Below, piece by piece: positions 55,649 through 64,000 of a stretch of 64,000 nucleotides of DNA. Under the pieces are notes generated by a model. That model was not told where the DNA came from. It saw only the letters and a program-made list of their open reading frames with translations, and searched no databases. The DNA comes from Neofusicoccum parvum. Its lineage: Eukaryota; Ascomycota; Dothideomycetes; Botryosphaeriales; Botryosphaeriaceae. Position 1 is the stretch's first letter. Every line of letters starts with the position of its first letter. Location: contig CP087209.1 in NCBI GenBank assembly GCA_020912385.1, positions 1,612,001 through 1,676,000 on the forward strand. The letters are read 5' to 3'. Made by a program: the position numbers and the translations under genes.

Positions 55649-57393
55649 TCAAGCCCGCTCGCCAACCTCGTGAGCCGAAACCTGCTGCCAGCTGTTCTTA
55701 CCCCGGCCCTGCTGCGCCTGGCCATCAGGACGGTCGAGTGATTCCTGATCGGGTATCTCGACCGTGCCGTACGGAGTGCGGCGACGGCCACTCTCAAAAT
55801 CTCCGCCCAGGGCAGAATCTTCCGGTTCCTGGTCGTTGCTGATCAGGGCGTGGTTCCTCTCGCGCTTCTCGTCGATCCGCTTGCGCCAGGGCTTATACAA
55901 CAAGACGCTGAGGGCACCGAAGACGATGAAGCTACCGCAGATGGCACCGCCTAAAGTCGTGCATGTCAGCATTCTCTCTGGTTCTTAACAGGGAAAGGCG
56001 ACAGTAGAAGATGGTGAGAATCCTTACCGATGATCTCATAATTATCCCCCGCCTTTTCCACGCCATCCCAAAACCTGCCCGTCGGCTCCGCCACGTTCAA
56101 GATCAGGCTGAGCAGCTGGATGACGCCGATCACGAGGGCAACGACGACGGTGATGACGGTCAGGACGATGCTGTAGTACAGGATGGCGATCTGGTCGCGG
56201 GCGAGCGAGGTGGACGTGTACAGGCCCATCATCAGCGCGCCGTCGGCCGTGTCGAGCAGGCACATGCCGACGGTGAAGAGCACGGGGAAGATCAGGATCA
56301 GCCAGATGGACGTGCCGCGCGCGGCCTGGATGGAGGAGATGCCGAGGAGCGCGATCTCGCTGGACGTGTCGAAGCCCAGGCCGAAGAGGACGCCGAGCGG
56401 GTACATTTTCCAGGGGCTGGAGGGTTGGCGTGAGCCTTTTTCTCTCCCGTCTTGCGGTCTGGTGGTGCTCCGGAGGTTCCAACTCACCGGTCGATCATCT
56501 TGAACATGCCCTTGAACACGTTGAACAGGCACCCGGCGCCGTGGATCTTGAACCCGCCTTCCTGCTCGTCGCTAGGGTGCGTGGCGATCAGCGTCTTCAG
56601 CTGCCGCACCAGCCGGTACAGGATGTAGACGTTCATGATGCCCAGGAGGATCAGGAAGGCGGCCGACACGGATGTGCCGATGATGCCGCCCACCTTCGAA
56701 AAGTTGTCGAACTTGTCGGAGACTGCAGAGGCGGTGCCGGCGACAACAATGGAGGTGATGATGACAATGCTGATCATATTGGGTTAGAACTCGCCGGGTG
56801 GCAGGAGTGGGACTCGGAAGCGAGGATGGATTTACGTCGAGTGGCCAAGGGAGAAGAACATGCCGACTGTCACGGGCTTCTGGCCGGCGGCGATGAGGCG
56901 GCGGGTCATCAAGTCGATGGCCTGGCGTGTTGTTAGCTCTCAACGATCTGCCATGCTGTTCTAGTCTGGGGTGAACGGACAGAGATGTGGTCTGCGTCCA
57001 AAGCATGGCGAAGGCCAAGGGTGTAGGACAAGATGGCCGTGGAGATGAGCGCACTTGGTCCGACGTTAGGCACTATCATTAACTCATTTCCAGATTGAGG
57101 AAAGACTCACGGGTGAAAATGCTGTCAAACAGAGAGGTTAGCATTCACCAAGACTGATTGGGTTTGCACGTGCCACTCACAAGAACAATGCCAACAGCAA
57201 CCCAGACAACCGCATTGACAAGGGCGATCAGGAAGATTATGGCGAGTGCAGAGAAAGGCAATCTGCGCAGGTACGGGACACGGCCATGGTACATCTCAGC
57301 CTTCTTTGAGAAGTCCGCCAAAAACGAGCGCTTGTCCTCCTCGCCGGCCGTAGCGCCGCCGGTGGAGGGGTATTGCTGCAGCGGTTCAGCCAT
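55649..57393 (-). CDS. nic1: High-affinity nickel/cobalt transporter (NiCoT)
   Basis: Predicted 451 residues in seven exons: 57393-57181, 57121-57111, 57053-56981, 56921-56836, 56769-56488, 56416-56028 and 55950-55649. The family signature GLRHALDADHISAIDLMTRR (HX4DH, His91 to His97) in the second helix is complete, as are FFSLGHST and LGVLFGLGFDTSSEIALL. About eight helices are visible, then a hydrophilic tail. It brings Ni2+ (or Co2+) across the plasma membrane, for example for urease. Exon 2 is an 11-nt micro-exon coding HFHP, supported by conserved flanks HFHPALISTAIL. The end of the tail is charged. Confidence 0.94.
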
Positions 57394-57697
57394 CGTGTCC
57401 AGGATTAGAGAGTGTGCGCGAAGAGGAGGCAAGGCAGCGGACGCGAGGGTAGAGAAAAAGACGTGATAAACCCTCTGCGCCGCCGGCTGTGCCCGATGCT
57501 CGGCTGGGAGTTTTGGCTTGGCTCTCACTGGCTGGGTGGTGGAAACTTGCGCATCGTGGCGCATGGGCCATGGTGGGGTAACAGGGCCGCTAACGCACTC
57601 TTATCAGTCCGGTCCCGGTAAGTGCGAAGTCATACGCAAATGTCACGGGCACTTCTGGTTGGACAAATTCTTCATCTTTTCTCTTTGCAGCATGCGC
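57394..57697. other. Intergenic region upstream of nic1
   Basis: 304 bp separating the nic1 start from the 3' end of the ketoacyl synthase gene on the same strand. No feature assigned. Confidence 0.4.
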
Positions 57698-59299
57698 CTA
57701 TGGCCATTTGCTGAAGCACAGACTCGCGTTGGTGCCTCCGAATCCGAACGAATTCGACAAAGCGACCATGATGTCCCGCTTCTGTGCCTCTCTCGGGACG
57801 TAGTTGCAGTCAAACTCTTCCGGTGGGTCCCCAGCTGTTTCCAAATTCAGCGTTGGGGGCAGGATTCCCTGAGAGTATGGTCAGCGAGACAGCGAAATCC
57901 CCGGAAAAACCGTGCTTACGTGGTGGAGGGCCAAGATCGTAAAAATTGCCTCGATGGACCCAGCGGCACCGAGGAGATGGCCTATTGCTCCCTTCGTACT
58001 GCTGATATTAACATCAGAAGCTTTTTGCCGGCCTTGCTCACCCAGGAGAAGTGTTTTGATAGCCAGGTTTTCAGCGGCGTCACCCAGCAGCGTCGATGTT
58101 GCGTGAGCATTCACATAGTCGACAGCGCTCGGTGGAAGCTTTGCATGCTTCAAAGCTCGCTTCATTGCAAGAAACGGCCCTTCGCCGTCCTCGCGAGGAG
58201 CTGTCATATGATGCGCATCCGCAGAGAGACCATAACCTTTCAACTCTGCATAGATCCTAGCGCCCCGGGCTTTTGCATGCTCAAGTTCCTAAAAGAGACA
58301 TCAGCACTGTATACTTCCGTTAGGAGCTAGGATTCGGACCTCAAGGACAAGCACGCCGGCACCCTCGCCAATAACAAACCCAGCTCTGTTTCGGTCAAAG
58401 GGTCTGGATGCCAGATGGGGACTGTCATTCCAAGCTGTGGCCAGGCTTCTGGCACGGGCAAACCCGGCGATGGCAAGAGGGTGAATGCAAGATTCCGCGC
58501 CGCCGGCAACCATAACGTCGGCATCACCGTACGCGATGAACCGAGCAGCATCTCCGATAGCGTGAGCTCCGGTCGTGCAAGCTGTTGTTGCCGCATGATT
58601 TGGTCCCTGGCTGGGGTGAGTTTAGGCCATGACAAAAGCGCAAGCGCAGACTGACCTTCAGTCCAAAGCGCATCGAGATGTGACCGGCAGCGAGATTGAT
58701 CAGGAGTCGGGGTACAAAAAGTGGCGAGACTTTCTTGTAGCCACCTTTGTCGTACGCGATTGATGTTTCGTAGACATCGTGAAAGCTTCCTATTCCGGAT
58801 CCGATATAGACACCCTGTTGCCTGTCAGATATAGGTCTTGGTATAGGAGTGAATGGGTGCGGACGGTAGCCTCCAGGTCTTCCTCAGATTTTGGGTGCCA
58901 CGCAGCATCTTCAAGCGCTTCACAAGAGGCAGCCATAGCATATTGAGCAAACAACGCCATTTTGCGCTCGTCCTGCGTGGATCAGTTGACTGCCTCACCC
59001 ACAACGCCATGCGCGCAACTTACACCCGGTTGAAGCCATTCTTTTGCAGACCAGCCTCCGTCCTCTTTAATGCCCTGTGGCACAACCGCAGCGACTTGGC
59101 TTGGAAGCGCCGCAAATTGAGGCCCCCGATTCTTCACGGAGACGACGCCACAGTGGCCATCGAGGAGGCGCGACCATGTTCTGCGGATGCCTTGCGCGCC
59201 ATTCAGTCAGCTCTGGAGGGATGTTCCGATGACGCTCTGACTCTTACCGACACCTAAAGGTGTGACTGCGCCTAGACCAGTGACCACCACTCTTCGCAT
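57698..59299 (-). CDS. CEM1: 3-oxoacyl-ACP synthase (KAS II type, mitochondrial)
   Basis: Predicted 430 residues in seven exons: 59299-59248, 59190-59024, 58972-58865, 58814-58656, 58606-58340, 58288-57920 and 57868-57698. It is the condensing enzyme of the mitochondrial type II fatty-acid pathway, which supplies octanoate for lipoate. Active-site Cys172 sits in ATTACTTGA; the two His lie in [12 protein letters not shown] and [12 protein letters not shown]. The Gly-rich end [12 protein letters not shown] is intact. The length matches yeast Cem1 (442). The protein starts directly [10 protein letters not shown], so a cleavable presequence is not obvious, as also in the yeast protein. All introns are about 50 nt. 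Confidence 0.93.
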
Positions 59300-60209
59300 G
59301 GCATGGCTTTGGTGACCGGCTGATGGTGACGAAACGAGAAAGCTGATGCGGTTGAAGATCGAGAAGGGCCCGTGGCGCGCAGGCCACCGGCAACGAGTTT
59401 TTGCATCTTGTGCCGACCTCCGCGCTTTGCGACCATCATGACCAAACATCATCTCTGACATTTTCCAACATTCGCCATTCCATCTCATTCTGCCCCATAA
59501 ACATAAAATATGCCCATCGGCGATCCTATCCCCAGTGGGCCTGATAATCAGGTCGCTAAATTCCTCTCGAAGAGCAGGGCAAACTGAGTATAGCACAATC
59601 GCTTCACCACCCCCAAGCCACATCTACAGGTTTGCGAGGTGTCCGGAAACTATCATCGTTGTATTCCGCTTAGAGTTGGAGTACCTACGCAGATACCAGA
59701 GTATGGTTCCGGTGAAATAAATGCCTACGTAAACATGTAGGTCCCCATGCTGCTGCCGCTGGTCTTGAGCTACCTCTATGCCCCGTACACCCAGCCTGCA
59801 CGGGCTATATTGTCATTGTCTCTCTCCAATAGAAAGATAATCTTTCTCTATCCTCACGAGAAGACGGATAAGCTTTGACCAACTCCTGGAGATGCCATCA
59901 AGGTACTCATTACGGCCTCTACTCGGCAAGACAAGACCGAGAAGCGTGACGATGCCCCGGAAAGAGTCCACGATTCAGGAATAGTTCTCGTAGTGGGTAC
60001 ATAATAGTTTCATAACACAGGTGGCTGGATGTTTGTGTCTGGCTGCTTCCAAGCCCTCTGTTCGAAGCCATCAAGGTGCTCTGTCTAGCCGCTCTGACCT
60101 CATCCTCCCCCAACCCTCACATTTAAGTGTTCAATCAACCTGCTCCTCTCTCAACTCCTCCGTTGATTGCCCCTGAAGTCCTGTCTCGATCTCTTTCTTC
60201 CTCAGAACC
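59300..60209. other. Divergent promoter region, CEM1 / FAD oxidoreductase
   Basis: 910 bp between divergent starts. T/C-rich leader sequence (60130-60208) precedes the oxidoreductase. Nothing else is recognised. Confidence 0.45.
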
Positions 60210-61928
60210 ATGGACAGCCCCATTAGGGAAAGCAGCATCTTCGTCCACGACGTGGTCATCATAGGGGCCGGGCCATGTGGACTTGCAGTGGCCGCTCGCC
60301 TTTGTGAGCACACACCGTCTGCAATCTTCACAGACGAGGAACACCAACGCTATCACTGGATCCGGAAGCATGGTACGCGGATGAGCATCAAAAACAAGAA
60401 GAATGGGCAAGTCACCCAAGCAACTCCCCGACTCGGGCGACAATACTCGACGTTGGTGCTTGACGCAACCGGCGACCAATGGCTCAGTCGATGGAACAAA
60501 CTGTTCAAGACCTTTGAAATCACGAACCTCCGCAGTCCCATGTTCTTTCACGTCGATCCGGGCGACAGAGACGGACTCCTTGCATATGCCCACGAGCAGA
60601 ATCGAGATAATGAATTGGTGGAAATCCGGGAGTGCGTTGGCAAAGAAATCAGCAAGCACTTGAGGAAGAAGAGAGTTAAGTCTCGAAAGTATGGTTACAA
60701 TATTCAACAAGTCACACATTTTTGCTGACAATAAGTAGGGCTCACTCCGAAGTCGTTATCGATGAGCGGGACCGCAAAGACTACTTCACCCCATCCCGGC
60801 CCTTATTCACTTCTCATTGCGAGTGTATAGTTGACCGGTATGGTCTCCGTGACGGCTTGGTCAAGCAGGAACAGGTTCAAGACATCGAGTTTGGCTACAT
60901 TCGCGACATCTCAGATGTTGACAAGGTCTTCACACTGCGGACCAACACCGGAGTACATCATGCGCGGACAGTCGTTCTTGCAGTAGGACCTGGGAATGCA
61001 CCAAGCATACCAGACGTCGAGCCAGAGTATCTGGAGCAAGGATGCCCGCAAATGTGTCACAGCATGCAGATTCAACGGTTTCCAGACCCTGTCGTTTCGG
61101 CCAAAATCAAGGCTAAAAAGGAGACCAACGTCCTTGTCGTTGGTGGAGGCCTAACATCTGCTCAGATATCCGACATGGCGATTCGCAAAGGTATCACGAA
61201 GGTCTGGCATCTAATGCGCGGCTCGTGCAAGGTCAAGCCCTTCGACGTGGATCTGGCCTGGATGGGAAAGTTCCGTAACCTCGAGCAGGCCGTCTTCTGG
61301 TCCGCGGATACAGACGAAGGCAAGTGCCATCATGAATGCCCTCGTCGCTGTTATACTAATGATCCGAACAGAACGCCTTGAGCAAATCAAATCCGCTCGA
61401 GGCGGAGGTAGCATCACTCCGCCTTTCCAAAAGATACTCAAGCAGCACATGGCGCACGGACGCGTCTCTCTACACACTCACACGGCGATCAAGAGCAAGT
61501 CTTTTGACTCTTCCACTCGGACTTGGGCGGTTAGCACAGAGCCCCCGATCCCTGAGCTGCCACCCATCGACTACATTTACTTTGCCACGGGCATACAGAC
61601 AAACTTCACAACATTGCCTTTCCTCAAGTCAATGAACAGAGACTACCCGATCCATGGCCACGAGGGTTTGCCGTGCTTGACTGATGACTTGATGTGGAAA
61701 GAGGATGTGCCGTTGTTTGTCACCGGGCGACTGGCTAGTTTGCGGCTGGGCCCAGGCGCCGGCAATTTGGGAGGCGCACGGATTGGAGCAGAGAGGATTG
61801 CCTGGAGCATTGAGGATGTTCTAGCAAAAAATCCAGGGAATTCGGAGGAGGATGACGAAGAATTCAATTACACTACCGCAAGGGGCAATCGGTACAATAG
61901 TCTGGGCTATGCTGGTGCGGATGAGTAG
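60210..61928 (+). CDS. FAD/NAD(P)-binding oxidoreductase, flavin-monooxygenase-like
   Basis: Predicted 538 residues in three exons: 60210-60688, 60739-61319 and 61372-61928. There are two dinucleotide-binding motifs: VVIIGAGPCGLAVAARL (GxGxxG at 19-24) and VLVVGGGLTSAQISDMA (about 292-308). YIYFATGIQTN matches the ATG-like motif of flavin N-hydroxylating and FMO-type enzymes. A lysine/ornithine-hydroxylase-like or general FMO function is possible; the substrate is not readable. Intron 2 is GC-AG: donor G|GCAAGT, TACTAAT branch, 52 nt. Intron 1 (50 nt) starts GTATGG. The second halves of both nucleotide domains look complete. Confidence 0.87.
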
Positions 61929-62224
61929 CAGGCTACTGTTCAGAGCAAACCAACTGCTTGGCTATGTACTCCTATCGAATAGAATCCAAATCTCCATGTG
62001 CATCCGAACGGCGTATCTGCAGTGACGCTCTGACGGGCTGGCAATGCGGGTGCAGGAATGGTGAAGTCATTGATCGCTGGCCGTGGCCCAAGCTTTTCCC
62101 ATGCACGAGTCGCGGCCATCGAAAAGTAAGCGGCGCGCTCTCCGCCTGTGCATTCAACTCCAGCCCGTCCACCCCTCCATTCGCAGCCTCTCGCCCTTCC
62201 TTTACCTTTCCAAAACACGCGCCA
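61929..62224. other. Short intergenic region upstream of CBP3
   Basis: About 296 bp, a C/T-rich leader on the right side. An in-frame upstream extension of the CBP3 frame exists but lacks family character. Confidence 0.4.
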
Positions 62225-63354
62225 ATGGCTTCCACATTCGCCTGCAGAGCCTGCAAAAGGGCTCTGCAGCAGCACGCTTCCAGCTTAACCCAGGTAAAAG
62301 CCCGCATCCACCTCTTCCGCAGCCCTCTCGCACTTTTTCTAACACTGTCCTCCACCCAGGCAACCCGCAGAACCACGCCGTCCATCCTCCACCGTCCCTT
62401 CTCCCTCACCGCTCGCGCTGCGCAACAGCAATCCGTCCACCCAGAAGCCTCGACCTCGCCAGCCGCACTTGAGAATAATGACCCGCTGGCCGCGCAGCAG
62501 CAGCAGCGGTCGACGCCGGCGAACGCCTACGCAAGCGCGACATCGGGCGCGCCCTCGCACGCGCTCATGAGCAAAGTCATCGCGCAACAGCTGCACAAGC
62601 GCGCCAGCGGCACCACCGAGACCTACGTCGCGTACGGCGGCACGGAGATGCTGTTTCGCGAGTGCGCGCGGCAGGCGGACTACCGCGTCGAGAAGAACAA
62701 GGAGGGGGACGCGCCCAAGACGGAGAAGGGGGAAGACCTGGGGGTGGGCGAGGGGTGGTGGTATGAGGGTACGTCTTCGCGAGCAATTGGGGCAGAGGGC
62801 GCGCGGTTGCTAACGTCGGCGACGCAGTCTTGGGCCTCACGCCGACTTTCAACACCTGGGCGCAGATCACCTTCCTCCACATGTACACTTTGACGACACG
62901 CATCAGGCAGTTCCCGGCCGACCACGCGCCCGCGTGGCACCAGCACCTGGTGGATCACTTTTTCTACGAGGCGGAGAACCGGATGGTCATATACCACAAC
63001 ATGCAGGCGCGAGGCATCCGCAACAAGTACCTGCATGATCTGTTCATTCAATGGCGCGGCGTCATGGCCGCGTACGACGAGGGGTTGGTGAAGGGCGATG
63101 CAGTGCTGGCGACGGCGCTGTGGAGGAATATCTGGAAGGCCGAGGAGATCAACCCGACCGGGCTGGCTACTGTTGTGAGCTACTTGAGGAGGGAGGTGCA
63201 GAGGCTGGAGCAAATAAGTGACGAGCAGATCACTGGAGGCGAGGTGCGGTTTGCAGGAGTGGAGCAAGAGGAGGAAGTTGTGGCACAAGAGAGCCCGCGG
63301 CTGGAGCAGCCATTTGCGGCTGAGGAGCTAACTAAGGAGGAGGTCAAGAATTGA
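62225..63354 (+). CDS. CBP3: Ubiquinol-cytochrome c chaperone CBP3 (UQCC1-like)
   Basis: Predicted 334 residues in three exons: 62225-62293, 62360-62768 and 62828-63354. CBP3 with Cbp6 binds the mitochondrial ribosome exit and newly made cytochrome b during complex III assembly. The N terminus (MASTFACRACKRALQQ, then RRTTPSILHRPFSLTARAAQQQ) fits a mitochondrial presequence. The chaperone domain runs from ETYVAYGGTEMLFRECARQADY through LGLTPTFNTWAQITFLHMYTLTTRIRQFP, HLVDHFFYEAENRM and GIRNKYLHDLFIQWRGVMAAYDEGLVKGDAVLATALWRN. The first intron (66 nt, GTAAAA...CACCCAG) is in frame without a stop, so an unspliced longer form would also translate. The C-terminal tail is Glu-rich. Confidence 0.93.
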
Positions 63355-63974
63355 TGGAGGCTGCATCACGGCGCAAATGGGTTGGGTTTCTTTTGGATCT
63401 GATGCACAGACGGAAGGGTTCCTGTAAAACATCTCATGTATTACTTGCATATCAAGGCACGGGCGCCAGTGCAATGTACGGGTAGCAAGGGAGCTGGTCA
63501 AACATGCCAAGCTTCTCTCCCTAAACCAAACGGCGCAAGGATGGATACTTCGACTCTAAATAGCAACTAGAAGAGCTCCCAAGAACTCACAATATCACCC
63601 TGTGGATCTCGAGTGGGTCCAGCCAGCACCGGATAGCAGCGGCCGTATGCTGCATAAGACAAAACACGAGCATTGACAATGAGGGCACCAAACAGGACAA
63701 AACTGCGCGACGGAGAGTTGAGTCTGTCCGAGAGCCGACGGTGCACGGATGGGGAAGGGGTTCGCAGGTGCGCCGAGCCGAGGCGGCGCGCGCCCAGACG
63801 GGCAAGCTCGCGACTTTCACATTCACGCCGCATCCCGCCCCCAAGCGCTGGATCCACAGCCTCGGGCGGGGCCAAGCTCGCAAGTCTCCTCAAATACCAC
63901 AAATCTCCCAAACTCCGACGGCCGCGCGGCTCCCGTACACTCTCCCACTGTCTCCCACTCTGCTACACGCCGCC
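63355..63974. other. Intergenic region upstream of right-edge gene
   Basis: 620 bp with the CBP3 3' flank and the promoter/leader of the gene beginning at 63975. The right end has CACTCTCCCACTGTC-type pyrimidine-rich sequence. No gene seen. Confidence 0.4.
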
Positions 63975-64000
63975 ATGTCGAAGCTTCCGGAGCTGCAGTA
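63975..64000 (+). CDS. Start of a gene cut by the window edge
   Basis: CGCCATGTCGAAG gives an ATG in good context after a C/T-rich leader. Only MSKLPELQ is visible before the window ends. The family cannot be told. Confidence 0.4.

Noticed and set aside
1..64000. Transposons, CRISPR arrays, viral genes or a classical biosynthetic gene cluster
   Set aside because: No reverse transcriptase, transposase, terminal repeats, spaced repeats or PKS/NRPS modules were recognised in any frame.

Overview
The window is nuclear DNA of a filamentous ascomycete (Pezizomycotina). The evidence is many short introns (mostly 48-80 nt) with GTATGT/GTAAGT-like donors and CTAAC/CTGAC branch sites, compact gene spacing, and typical proteins such as a 149-residue calmodulin with a one-codon first exon, SNX41, TLG2, CBP3, ECL1-type and DAL5-type transporters. 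Genus cannot be fixed from sequence alone. I rebuilt gene models by hand. In every multi-exon model the summed exon length is a multiple of three, and the joined protein agrees with what I know of its family.

Layout. 1-6.3 kb: 3' end of SEC1, a single-pass membrane protein with a Cys-rich ectodomain, the mitochondrial protease OMA1 and the mRNA capping guanylyltransferase, the last two divergent. 6.8-13.6 kb: splicing factor ISY1, an RMD1/DUF155 protein and glutamine-dependent NAD+ synthetase. 13.7-19.2 kb: a possible small catabolic group of FAD monooxygenase, alpha/beta hydrolase and anion/nitrogen-type MFS transporter. 20-29.6 kb: a RING+PHD protein, ribosomal eL43, a saccharopine-dehydrogenase-like reductase, a GlcG/HbpS-like protein, a class I glutamine amidotransferase and a second MFS transporter. 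30-34 kb: acetate kinase, with a decayed phosphoketolase (xfp) remnant diverging from it. 34.6-41.2 kb: SNARE TLG2, calmodulin and a 963-residue unknown with a repeat-rich acidic/basic tail. 41.3-47.7 kb: trans-3-hydroxy-L-proline dehydratase, a Rossmann protein, a 2.5-kb gene-poor stretch and an ECL1-family zinc protein. 49.4-55.4 kb: an EFM3/EEF2KMT-like methyltransferase, ribosomal eS24 and sorting nexin SNX41/ATG20. 55.6-64 kb: Ni/Co transporter, beta-ketoacyl-ACP synthase, an FAD oxidoreductase, the bc1 assembly factor CBP3 and the first codons of another gene.

Most of the window is ordinary housekeeping sequence. I saw no CRISPR, transposon or convincing tRNA. The points most worth a second look are the xfp remnant facing an intact acetate kinase, three GC-AG introns among about 78 introns, very small exons (3, 3, 6, 9, 11 and 16 nt), two in-frame stop-free introns, and the unknown 963-residue protein. 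I did not find a clearly new multi-gene system.
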